Positions 45,599 through 54,276 of a stretch of 64,000 nucleotides of DNA are shown piece by piece. The notes below the pieces were generated by a model that saw nothing but the letters and a program-made list of their open reading frames with translations, made no database searches and was not told where the DNA came from. Source of the stretch: Mycoplasmatota bacterium (GTDB lineage: Bacteria > Bacillota_I > Bacilli_A > RF39 > UBA660); contig JALFKQ010000007.1 in NCBI GenBank assembly GCA_022774645.1, positions 1 through 64,000 on the forward strand. Reading direction: 5' to 3'. Position numbers and translations under genes: made by a program. Positions within the stretch are counted from its first letter, which is position 1; the number at the start of each line of letters is the position of its first letter.

Positions 45599-47047
45599 TC
45601 ACATTATTTTATCTATATCTATTTTAGAATAATTATTCATATTGTTTATAATTAATGAACTTGTAGTAAGAAGCATACAAGCAATCGAAAATGAATTATT
45701 TATTTCTTCGACTACAACTTTATATGAATCAATAATGTTTTCAGTATTTATTCCATTATTTCCTGAATTATCTATTATTTTATTATAAGGACTTTCTAGT
45801 GCTGATTTTACTAATAGTGATATTTCATCACTTTCATTTATTTTATTTGATACCTTTAATAAAGATACACCAGAGCCATCAACAACACCATACTTATATG
45901 AATTTATTGCAGTATTTAATGCATCTTCTATTCTTAATTTTCTGTCTATTCTCTCAAGTTCAGTTAAACCATAACTATAAATTATTCCCATCTTACCATT
46001 TAATGATGATATTCTTTTTTGTAAAAATTCTTTTTCAAACTCGAATTCCTCATCATTCATTCTTACTTTTAAATAACTTATTCGCTCATTTAGTTTTTCC
46101 TTGTTTATATTTTTATTTAGTATAATTGTGTTATCTTTTTCTATTATTATTTTATTAACTTCATTATATTTATTAAATGAATTAGTATAATATTCTATAT
46201 CTGTTAATACTGACTTAGCTCTATCACTTTTGAGTAATGTTTTAATTAAATATATTTTACAACTTGATATATTATTATAATCGTTTATTTCTTTAATTAT
46301 TTCATTATCATAGTCTTCACAAAAAATAACTATATCTTTTTTATTATGCATATGATTTTGCAATTCTTCTATGCTATTTATATAGTTTTTTTCAATGCAA
46401 ACTAATGGATTATTCAGTTCTAGTTTTGTTATATTTTCACCAATTGCCGACTCAATATGATATCCGAAGTCTAATTTCATACCATTTATTATTTCAAAAT
46501 CTATTTTTTCTGATACTTTATCTTCTATTACTATATAATTGTTAAATCCAACTTTTTCATATAATTCTGAGATTACCAATCCTATATTTTTATCTTTACT
46601 TGCAATAGAAGAAACTTGTTTTATTTTACTTTTTGACTTACAATTTTTCTTTTGTTTTTTTAAACTGTCTATAATATATTTTTTATATTTTAATAAGCTT
46701 TCATTTAATATTGTAGGATTTATTCCATTTTCTATGAGTTCTAGGCCTCTTTTGTATAATTCATATGTTAATATTATTGTTGTGGTTGTTCCATCTCCAA
46801 CTGTTTCATTAGTTTTTTTTGCTGCTTCTTTTATTAGATTTACTGCTATATTTTCTATTTCATCATCTAGTTCTATTGATGATGCTATCGTGACACCATC
46901 ATTTGTTATATACGGTTTGCCATTGTCCTTTGAAATAATTACATTTCTTCCATTTGGACCTAGTGTGCAAGAAACAGCTTTATATAATTTAGTTATTCCA
47001 CTTAATAATTTTTCATTCATTTCTTTATCAAATATTACATTATTCAT
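45599..47047 (-). CDS. Divergent GroEL paralogue
   Basis: 482 aa, shorter than GroEL (about 540). Nucleotide-site motifs remain: LGPNGRNVII, ITNDGVTIASSIEL, VGDGTTTTIIL and the equatorial RIEDALNTAINSYKYGVVDGSGVSLL (GGG replaced by GSG). The apical domain is very divergent and the Gly-Met tail is absent, ending SKIDIDKIM. The ATG overlaps the stop of the DUF4130 gene (4 bp). No groES nearby. Probably a specialised chaperonin working with the DNA-repair-type pair upstream; may form its own ring. Confidence 0.85.
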   Translation of the reverse strand: MNNVIFDKEMNEKLLSGITKLYKAVSCTLGPNGRNVIISKDNGKPYITNDGVTIASSIELDDEIENIAVNLIKEAAKKTNETVGDGTTTTIILTYELYKRGLELIENGINPTILNESLLKYKKYIIDSLKKQKKNCKSKSKIKQVSSIASKDKNIGLVISELYEKVGFNNYIVIEDKVSEKIDFEIINGMKLDFGYHIESAIGENITKLELNNPLVCIEKNYINSIEELQNHMHNKKDIVIFCEDYDNEIIKEINDYNNISSCKIYLIKTLLKSDRAKSVLTDIEYYTNSFNKYNEVNKIIIEKDNTIILNKNINKEKLNERISYLKVRMNDEEFEFEKEFLQKRISSLNGKMGIIYSYGLTELERIDRKLRIEDALNTAINSYKYGVVDGSGVSLLKVSNKINESDEISLLVKSALESPYNKIIDNSGNNGINTENIIDSYKVVVEEINNSFSIACMLLTTSSLIINNMNNYSKIDIDKIM

Positions 47048-47802
47048 ACATTAACCTCCAACAAATTTTTCCAATATTTTTTAGGCATAAAATTTCTTTG
47101 ACACCTTAAATTTTTTCTTTCCTTAATAGTTACTGCTTTTATAAAAGTTTTCCACATTTTTTCGTATTCATCTTCACTATTTTTAAAATCTAATTTTATA
47201 TCTTCTAATATTCTTATATCTTTTGTATCATAAAAAACTGCTTTATCTTTATTTTCATCATATATAATCCATTTCTCATTAGAAAGTCTATTTTTAAAAT
47301 GTGCTATTAAAAGATACAATATGTCATTATCAGGATTTATCTTTGAAAAGTAAATTTCATTTTGTAACTTAGTAAATCTTACAAATCCTTTAAATTTATG
47401 TGCTTCACTTTTTATATTTTGAGTCATTTTATTAAATTTAGTCACACATTCTATTTCATTATGATATATAATTTTATAGCTATATTTGTAAGCTTGAAAT
47501 AAATATTCATAAATGACATTAGCTTTATCTTTTTCTTTAGATAAAAAGGATGTCAGTATGTTCTGATAAACAAAATTACTTATCTTTTTTATTATTGATT
47601 CTTTTACTATGTCACTTTTTTCATAATCTGTTTTTATTAAAATTGGTGTATCAATGATATTATCTATATATTCTGTTTCACTATATATTTTTAATGGATA
47701 AGTATGGCTTTTATATGTTATATAAACTAATGTGAAAAATCCCTCTATTGTTCCATCATATAAATATATATCTTCTGTATCTTTAAAATTATTCATTTTC
47801 AA
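47044..47802 (-). CDS. DUF4130 protein, partner of radical SAM DNA-repair protein
   Basis: 252 aa. Landmarks of the radical-SAM-linked DUF4130 family: an N-terminal IYLYDGTIEGFFTLVYITYKS and C-terminal MWKTFIKAVTIKERKNLRCQRNFMPKKYW. In many bacteria a uracil-DNA glycosylase domain is fused after it; here that domain is absent, and a separate family 1 ung lies at 18.4 kb. Overlaps the radical SAM gene by 14 bp and the GroEL-like gene by 4 bp. Confidence 0.85.
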   Translation of the reverse strand: MKMNNFKDTEDIYLYDGTIEGFFTLVYITYKSHTYPLKIYSETEYIDNIIDTPILIKTDYEKSDIVKESIIKKISNFVYQNILTSFLSKEKDKANVIYEYLFQAYKYSYKIIYHNEIECVTKFNKMTQNIKSEAHKFKGFVRFTKLQNEIYFSKINPDNDILYLLIAHFKNRLSNEKWIIYDENKDKAVFYDTKDIRILEDIKLDFKNSEDEYEKMWKTFIKAVTIKERKNLRCQRNFMPKKYWKNLLEVNV

Positions 47803-48994
47803 ATAGACTTAATTGTTTAATATTCCCTTCTAATAATAATTGTCTATAAATAATATCTTTTTGAAACGCTCCTGTTTTACTATAATATTTTCCATCACAT
47901 GTTATAAAATATTTAGCTCTTTTTAATACTACACCGATTCTTTTTAATGTATCAAAGTCTAAATGTGTTACTTTTCTTGTCATAATTATTCTTTTAGCAG
48001 ACTTAACACCAATCCCTGGGACCCTTAATATATCTTTATAATCCGCCTTATTTATTTCTATTGGGTAATTGTCTATATTATTTAATGCATAATTTGCTTT
48101 CGGATCTAAAAGCAAATTAAAATTAGGATTTTTATGACTTAATAGTTCATTAGCTTTAAATCCATAAAATCTAAGTAACCAATCTGCTTGATAAAGCCTA
48201 TTTTCTCTTTTTAAAGGTGGAGTCTTTATAGATGGTAGGTTTCTATCATTATTAACTGGTACATATGCAGAATAATATACTCTTTTTAAATCAAATTTAT
48301 TATATAAACCTTCTGTTAAATTTATTATTTGATAATCACTATCATCACTTGCTCCGATTATCATTTGAGTTGATTGACCTGCTGGTACAAATTTTCTATT
48401 ATTTTGAATTTCGTTTCTAATCTCGCTCATTGCTCCAAAGATATTATTACTCTTTTTATCAGGAGCAAGTAATTTTAAATTATCATTAGATGGAAGTTCT
48501 ATATTAGCACTCATTCTATCACTTAGTTTACCTAATTCATCTATTAAATATTTACTACTTCCTGGTATACATTTTGTATGAATATAGCCATTAAATTTAT
48601 ACTTATTCCTGAGTAAATATATAGTTTCTATAATTAATTTCATTGTGTAATCTGCATCTTTTATTATGGCTGAACTCAAAAATAATCCTTCTATGTAATT
48701 CCTTTTGTAAAAATTAATTGTTAAATTTGCTATTTCTTCTGGTGTTAGAATTGCTCTTTTAATATTATTACTTCTTCTATTTATGCAATATTTGCAATCA
48801 TAAATACAAGAATTTGTCATTAATATTTTTAATAATGAAACACATCTTCCATCACTTGTAAAACTATGGCATATTCCACTTATATGTCCATTTCCTGTTC
48901 CTCCATTATTTTTTCTATCGGATCCACTAGAACTACAAGAAGCATCATACTTTGCAGACTCTGCTAAAATTGACAATTTTTCTTCAAGTTTCAT
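47789..48994 (-). CDS. Putative DNA modification/repair radical SAM protein
   Basis: 401 aa. CxxxCxxC iron-sulfur motif (NSCIYDCKYCINRRS, about 62-76), preceded by the conserved CHSFTSDGRCVSLLK. The C-terminal part holds a helix-hairpin-helix (LRVPGIGVKSAKRIIM) for DNA binding. Matches the radical SAM family coupled to DUF4130/UDG proteins and annotated as DNA modification/repair; reaction not established. First gene of a three-gene overlapping operon. Confidence 0.9.
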   Translation of the reverse strand: MKLEEKLSILAESAKYDASCSSSGSDRKNNGGTGNGHISGICHSFTSDGRCVSLLKILMTNSCIYDCKYCINRRSNNIKRAILTPEEIANLTINFYKRNYIEGLFLSSAIIKDADYTMKLIIETIYLLRNKYKFNGYIHTKCIPGSSKYLIDELGKLSDRMSANIELPSNDNLKLLAPDKKSNNIFGAMSEIRNEIQNNRKFVPAGQSTQMIIGASDDSDYQIINLTEGLYNKFDLKRVYYSAYVPVNNDRNLPSIKTPPLKRENRLYQADWLLRFYGFKANELLSHKNPNFNLLLDPKANYALNNIDNYPIEINKADYKDILRVPGIGVKSAKRIIMTRKVTHLDFDTLKRIGVVLKRAKYFITCDGKYYSKTGAFQKDIIYRQLLLEGNIKQLSLFENE

Positions 48995-49083
48995 ACTTTT
49001 GCACCTCTATTTAATTTTATCACATTAAAGTTATTTATGCAAACAAATATTCGTTTTTCAAAAAATAAAATGTAGTATTTAAA

Positions 49084-49584
49084 CTACATTAATTTCATAA
49101 AGACAATAATAAATAATGTACAAATAAATATACTAATTATTATTGATAATATGTTGATAACTGTATTTTTTAATTTAGTATATTTTTTTAATGTTAAATT
49201 TATTAAATTAGTAATTAAAATATAATTAGAATCAAAAGTAATAATTGCAAGTAATATATCATATTCAGCTCCGTATAATGTATTAAACTCTAAAATACTA
49301 TCTGACATCATATAATTGATTGATATATAACTAAATATATATTTAAATATTATTGATGATATAATCATTGTTACAAAAAGAGTTACATCATTTATAACTA
49401 TTTTTTTATCATATTGAATTTTATTTCTTTTAATATGATAAATAATTATTAAGATTAAAAGTAAAATTACATCTATATATAAAGAATACTTATTAAATCC
49501 TTTTATTATATATCCACTAAATAATACTAAATAAAGTATTAAGCTTATTAATATCGTAATAAAAATCTTTTTTGACATTTTCAT
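49084..49584 (-). CDS. Integral membrane protein of unknown function, 166 aa
   Basis: About five membrane helices with Lys-rich loops; very AT-rich. Its start overlaps the end of the DUF4236 gene by 4 bp. No family recognised. Confidence 0.5.
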   Translation of the reverse strand: MKMSKKIFITILISLILYLVLFSGYIIKGFNKYSLYIDVILLLILIIIYHIKRNKIQYDKKIVINDVTLFVTMIISSIIFKYIFSYISINYMMSDSILEFNTLYGAEYDILLAIITFDSNYILITNLINLTLKKYTKLKNTVINILSIIISIFICTLFIIVFMKLM

Positions 49585-49871
49585 TTTTCATCATCCGTAA
49601 ATGTTGTAGCTATATCATCAATTATTTCATCAAATGACTTATCTTTTATTTTCTTTTTATTTTTTGTATTATTAACTTTATTTTCACTTTTACTTTCTGT
49701 TACATATGATAAACCACTTCCAGGTAATGTTACAGTTTTTCTAACAGTACCTTTTGCTGTTTTGCTCACTCTAACTCCCTTTGTTCCAACACTATATCCT
49801 ATCCCACTTTTACTTAAATTTATTTTAATTCCTTTTCCTAAATTAAAACTTTTTCTAAATCTAAATCCCAT
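49581..49871 (-). CDS. DUF4236 domain protein
   Basis: 96 aa. The first 55 residues are the DUF4236 module (GFRFRKSFNLGKGIKINLSK, SGIGYSVGTKGVRVSKTAKG), followed by a Lys/Asp-rich tail. Small module, often at the N-terminus of larger Firmicutes proteins; role unknown. Overlaps the downstream membrane gene. Confidence 0.85.
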   Translation of the reverse strand: MGFRFRKSFNLGKGIKINLSKSGIGYSVGTKGVRVSKTAKGTVRKTVTLPGSGLSYVTESKSENKVNNTKNKKKIKDKSFDEIIDDIATTFTDDEK

Positions 49872-49880
49872 AATTCACCA

Positions 49881-50306
49881 CTATTTCTCTTTTAGTAAAT
49901 CTCTTATTTCTTCTAAAAGAACAACTTCATCACTCTTTTTTGATGCTTCTTTCTTTTCTTCTTTTTTATGCTTATCTAAGAATTTATTCATAATCTTTAC
50001 AACTATAAAAATACAAAAAGCTATTATTAAGAAATTAATTATATTTTGTAAAAATGAGCCATATTTAATAGTTGAATCTCCAACTTTTATGCTTAGTGAT
50101 GTAAAGTCATATCCACCTATTATGACTCCGATTAATGGCATAATTATATCATTTACTAATGATGTTACAATTGTACTAAATGCTCCACCAATAACAACGC
50201 CTACAGCTAAGTCTATAACATTTCCTCTTTTAATAAATGTTTTAAATTCTTCGAACAACCCTTTTGATTTATTCGCTAATTCTTTAATTTCTTTTTTATT
50301 TTTCAT
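49881..50306 (-). CDS. mscL: Large-conductance mechanosensitive channel
   Basis: 141 aa. N-terminal amphipathic helix ([26 protein letters not shown]), pore helix, short outer loop, second helix and a charged C-terminal bundle ([12 protein letters not shown]). Complete. Releases solutes at osmotic downshock. Confidence 0.96.
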   Translation of the reverse strand: MKNKKEIKELANKSKGLFEEFKTFIKRGNVIDLAVGVVIGGAFSTIVTSLVNDIIMPLIGVIIGGYDFTSLSIKVGDSTIKYGSFLQNIINFLIIAFCIFIVVKIMNKFLDKHKKEEKKEASKKSDEVVLLEEIRDLLKEK

Positions 50307-50341
50307 TACTACCTCTCCATACTAAACACTTATTTTCTACT

Positions 50342-51199
50342 TTAAAACATTAATAGTGCTGTTGCACTTGATATAATTATTATACCTAATATTTGTTTCT
50401 TATTCAATTTTTCTTTCAAAAATATTACTGATAATAATATTGTTACCACTATACTTAATTTTTCTATTGTAAATACTACACTTGCTTCACCATTTTGTAG
50501 TGCTTTGAAATAAAATAGCCATGATAATGTATTTGTAATTCCTGAATAGATAACAATTCTTAAACCTTTCGAATCTAACTCTTTAATATCTTTGTATTTT
50601 TTTGTTATAAAGATTATAATAATTAGTATTATAAATACTACTATTGTTCTTATAAATGTTGCTAAGTAACTATTTATATTATTTAAACCTACTTTACTTA
50701 TAATTGTAGTTGTACTTGTAAATATTGCTGTCAATATTGCATATATTATCCATTTATTATTAGTACTTTTTTCTTTTGGTTTGTTTATTGTAAGCATAGT
50801 ACCAAATGATATTAATATAATTGATATAACTTTTATAGTAGTTATTTTTTCTTTTAAAAATATCGATGAAAGTATTAATGTTATTACAATGCTTGTTTTA
50901 TCAATTGGTGTAACTTTACTAACATCACCAGCATCAAGTGCTTTAAAATAAAATATCCATAGTAGGGTTGTTGATATTCCAGATAGAATTAAGAATATTA
51001 TGGTTTTCATATTTAACTCTTTTATATCACTTATACAACCGCAAAATATAGTAACTACAAATGACAATAATAATATGACTAATGTTCTTATAGTGGTAAG
51101 TAATATTGAATCTGATTTATTTAATTTAGAAGAATATGATGCCAAAACAGAAGTTAGTCCAGAAAATATTGAAGAAGATACTGCATATATTATCCACAT
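50342..51199 (-). CDS. EamA/DMT-family transporter
   Basis: 285 aa, ten membrane helices in two repeats; each repeat ends with the same pattern (SSIFLKEKITTIKVISI and SVIFLKEKLNKKQILGI). Drug/metabolite exporter superfamily; substrate unknown. Confidence 0.88.
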   Translation of the reverse strand: MWIIYAVSSSIFSGLTSVLASYSSKLNKSDSILLTTIRTLVILLLSFVVTIFCGCISDIKELNMKTIIFLILSGISTTLLWIFYFKALDAGDVSKVTPIDKTSIVITLILSSIFLKEKITTIKVISIILISFGTMLTINKPKEKSTNNKWIIYAILTAIFTSTTTIISKVGLNNINSYLATFIRTIVVFIILIIIIFITKKYKDIKELDSKGLRIVIYSGITNTLSWLFYFKALQNGEASVVFTIEKLSIVVTILLSVIFLKEKLNKKQILGIIIISSATALLMF

Positions 51200-51232
51200 T
51201 TTTATTCACCTAATTATATTTTGGGCTATTTC

Positions 51233-51261
51233 TTGAAAAAAATGCTTAAATATGGTATAAT
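51233..51261 (+). promoter_or_regulatory. Promoter of the mraZ-like gene
   Basis: TTGAAA at 51233-51238, 17 bases, TATAAT at 51256-51261; 30 bases before the ATG. Confidence 0.8.
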
Positions 51262-51290
51262 ATGCACTTGTAATGAGGGGGATTATTATA

Positions 51291-51728
51291 ATGTTTGGAG
51301 AAGATTTAATACTTGGATATAAAAAATGTAGAATTGATGATAAACATAGACTATTTCTACCTAAGTTTTCCTTTTCTGAGAAAGGTGACTCTATCGCTAT
51401 ATCAGAAGATGAAAATGGAATCATACTATTAAGTAATATTATTTCATTAAAACAAAAAATTGCTAGTTTAGAAAAAAGTGTTGGTAGTAGTGAAAATATG
51501 AAATCACTAGAACTTCTTTATTTAAAACTTGAAAGATTATATGTTTCTTGTCTTGCCACTTCAAAAGTTGATTCACAAAGAAGAATGTTAATACCAGAAG
51601 GAGTATATGATAAACATAAAATCAATGACACAGTTATATTACAAGGATGTGGTGATCATTTAAAAGTATTTGACAATGAAGAATCGCACAATGAATATGT
51701 TAGAAAATTAAACAGCTCAAGAATTTAA
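51291..51728 (+). CDS. mraZ: MraZ-like transcription factor
   Basis: 145 aa. Two AbrB-like swapped-hairpin repeats: CRIDDKHRLFLPKFSFSEKG and VDSQRRMLIPEGVYDKHKI, the second close to MraZ (VDSQ-R-x-LIP). ATG 51291 follows GAGGGGG; an earlier ATG at 51273 contains this site. Divergent N-terminus. MraZ usually opens the division/cell-wall cluster, but here mraW, ftsL and pbp genes do not follow; a terminator and a murE-like gene do. Confidence 0.72.
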   Translation: MFGEDLILGYKKCRIDDKHRLFLPKFSFSEKGDSIAISEDENGIILLSNIISLKQKIASLEKSVGSSENMKSLELLYLKLERLYVSCLATSKVDSQRRMLIPEGVYDKHKINDTVILQGCGDHLKVFDNEESHNEYVRKLNSSRI

Positions 51729-51745
51729 TCTTGGGTTGTTTTTTA
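51711..51745 (+). terminator. Intrinsic terminator after mraZ
   Basis: AACAGCTCAAGA and TCTTGGGTTGTT form a stem with G-T pairs, followed by TTTT. Confidence 0.7.
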
Positions 51746-51819
51746 GTGGAATGTTGTGGAATACAATCTATTAATAATTGATTAAATAATGTTATAATAT
51801 TAATTAAGGAAGTGAAAGA

Positions 51820-53178
51820 ATGTTTAAATATGAAAGTGATTCAAGAAAAGTAACTAAAGGTCAAACATTTGTTGCTTTAAAAGGTATGACAGTAGATGGT
51901 CATGATTATATAAATAATGCAATTGAAAATGGAGCCTCTGCTATAATATGTGAAAAAGATATAGATGTAAATGTTCCATATACCAAAGTAGATAATACTG
52001 ATACTTATTTAAGAAAAATATTAAATGATGAATATGGTAAAGATATAGATAAAATGACATTAATAGGTGTTACTGGTACTAATGGTAAAACTACTAGTTG
52101 CTATTTAATATATCAAATGCTTAATAATCTTGGAATTGATACTGCTTATATAGGTACATTAGGTTATTATCATAAAGATGATTTTGTTGAACTTAATAAT
52201 ACTACACCTGATGTTTTAACAATTTATAAGCTACTTTATAAAGCATATGAAAGTGGTGCTAAATCAGTAGTAATGGAAGTTAGTAGTCAAGCTCTATCTT
52301 ATGATAGATTAACTAATATTAACTATTCTATTATAGGGTTTACTAATTTAACTGAAGATCATTTAGATTATCATAAAACAATGGAAAATTATTTAAAAGC
52401 TAAATTATTAATTTTAGATCATTTAAAAGGTGATGCTAAAATAATAGTTAATAGTGATGATAAAGTTCATAATAAATTTAAAAAAGAAGGACACAAATTT
52501 ATTACTTTTGGCTTTAAAGGTGATTATAAAATAAATAGCTTTGATACTGATGCAACCGAAACCAAATTGAATTTCAGCTATGATAATAAAGAATATGATG
52601 TTATTGTACCATTAACTAGTAAATTTAATGTTTACAATTATTTAACTATGCTATCAATTGTTAATCAATATGGGTTTGATATTGATGATATTATAAAAGA
52701 AACAGCAAATTTGAAGGCTCCTAAAGGCAGATGTGAAACATATAAAGTAAATGGTGGTTTTGCTATTGTTGATTATGCTCATACTCCTGATGCTGTTGAA
52801 AAAGTTATTACTGCTTATAATGAACTTAAAAAAGGAAAAATTATAACTATAATTGGATGTGGTGGTGACAGAGATCCTAAAAAAAGACCTATAATGGGTA
52901 AAATAGCAACAGATTTATCAGATTATGTAATTTTTTCTAATGATAATCCTAGAACTGAAGATCCAGAGAATATTATGAAAGATATATTAAATGGAGTTAC
53001 TAAAAATAATTATGAAGTAATATTAGATAGAAAAGAAGCAATTAAACATGGTACTGATATAATGAAACCAAATGATATCCTTTTAATACTTGGAAAAGGA
53101 CATGAAAATTATCAAATAATTGGTAAAACTAAAATACATCTCGATGATGCAGAAGAAGTTCTTAAATATAAGAAATAA
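51820..53178 (+). CDS. murE: UDP-N-acetylmuramyl tripeptide synthetase
   Basis: 452 aa. ATP site GVTGTNGKTTS, MurE-type VMEVSSQAL and VDYAHTPDAVEKV, and NDNPRTEDP. The DNPR motif is typical of enzymes adding meso-diaminopimelate. Slightly shorter than MurE (about 490), mainly in the N-terminal UDP-binding domain. GGAAGTG ribosome site. Adds the third residue of the cell-wall peptide. Confidence 0.93.
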   Translation: MFKYESDSRKVTKGQTFVALKGMTVDGHDYINNAIENGASAIICEKDIDVNVPYTKVDNTDTYLRKILNDEYGKDIDKMTLIGVTGTNGKTTSCYLIYQMLNNLGIDTAYIGTLGYYHKDDFVELNNTTPDVLTIYKLLYKAYESGAKSVVMEVSSQALSYDRLTNINYSIIGFTNLTEDHLDYHKTMENYLKAKLLILDHLKGDAKIIVNSDDKVHNKFKKEGHKFITFGFKGDYKINSFDTDATETKLNFSYDNKEYDVIVPLTSKFNVYNYLTMLSIVNQYGFDIDDIIKETANLKAPKGRCETYKVNGGFAIVDYAHTPDAVEKVITAYNELKKGKIITIIGCGGDRDPKKRPIMGKIATDLSDYVIFSNDNPRTEDPENIMKDILNGVTKNNYEVILDRKEAIKHGTDIMKPNDILLILGKGHENYQIIGKTKIHLDDAEEVLKYKK

Positions 53179-53186
53179 TACAGTAT

Positions 53187-53217
53187 AAAAACGATTAAAA
53201 AATTTAATCGTTTTTTT
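53187..53217 (+). terminator. Intrinsic terminator after murE
   Basis: AAAACGATTAAA/TTTAATCGTTTT with T-run. Confidence 0.88.
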
Positions 53218-53394
53218 ATTTAGAAATGTGTATGTTATAAATTTTTACTTTTTAGTTTTACATTCTTTATTTATATCTATATTCATTCCTCCTTCACTGC
53301 CTTTAATGTTACTATCTTGTTGTTAAAAATTTGTGAAAAATAAATATAATTTATGTAAAATGTATAATATACTTACAATGTAAGGTAGTATGAT

Positions 53395-54256
53395 ATGAGT
53401 AAGTTAAATTTTAAAAAGTATTTATTATTGTTTTTATTATAGTTGCTGATACAAGTTTCAATGTCGATTATAATATTGATTCTGGTAGTGGAGGTTTAAT
53501 AATTTATTTGATCTTTTATATATTCTTTTGCTTTATAAGAGTATTTTCATTTAATGCAACTATATTACAGTTTTTCGTTGTAATTAGTACTGTTTCATTA
53601 ATAGTATTCTTATTCTTAGATTTATTTAATTTTAAAGGAACTAAAGCAGTTAATGAAACTAGAGTAAAAGAAAAATCATACCCATTATATATGAAGATGA
53701 TATTTTAAAAGTATATCCAAAGTTTAACAAAAAAGAATTTTTAAAAATGGCTAATACATATTACAATGAATTACAAACAGCATGGATGAATTTTGATTAT
53801 GATAAAATTAAGTCACTAACTACTGATGAAATATATAAAATATATAAACAGATTTAGATTCTTTAAAAAAAATCTAAAAAATATAGTGTCTGACATCAAG
53901 ATTTACTGGATATTCTTTTCTAAAGTTGAGATGAAAGATAAAAAAGTAAGTATTACCGTTGCATATAATTTAGCTCAAAGAGATTATATTGTTAATAATG
54001 ATTATGATTGGGTTATATCTAAAAAAGAAATAGTTAAACAAAAAATTATCAAGGAGTAATTATGATAAATGAAATAAAGAAATATGATAAAACATTTTTA
54101 GAAGCAATTTTTTATCAAATGTTGATCATATAGTAATGCTTCTAATTAATGGAATAAGTAACAGAGATTTAAACAATGTTAAGCCTTATTTATCTAATGA
54201 TATTTATAACAAATTTAATAAATTAATTAATGATTATATAAATAAAAAGGTGTAAG
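53395..54256 (+). pseudogene. Decayed TIM44-like membrane protein locus
   Basis: Pieces in shifting frames: ATG 53395 (MSKLNFKKYLLLFLL then TAG), a Ser/Gly-rich region with hydrophobic helices to 53706, then frames reading NTYYNELQTAWMNFDYDKIKS and SKVEMKDKKVSITVAYNLAQ (to 54059). The phrase around AWMNFDYDKIKSL belongs to TIM44-like domain proteins with such N-terminal membrane parts. A second, similarly broken gene starts at ATG 54062 (MINEIKKYDKTFLEA) and continues in another frame to 54255. Several stops and frameshifts, so I read both as pseudogenes. Confidence 0.65.
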
Positions 54257-54276
54257 ATAAAACTTACACCTTTTAC
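54244..54276. terminator. Bidirectional terminator before xfp 3' end
   Basis: AAAAGGTGTAAG/CTTACACCTTTT, loop ATAAAA; overlaps the phosphoketolase stop. Confidence 0.85.

Noticed and set aside
46539-47054. 171-codon plus-strand ORF opposite the GroEL-like gene
   Set aside because: Ser/Phe/Ile-rich shadow of the chaperonin frame, which carries clear conserved motifs.
49762-50325. 187-codon plus-strand ORF opposite mscL and the DUF4236 gene
   Set aside because: Covers two recognised minus-strand genes; no ribosome site and shadow-type composition.
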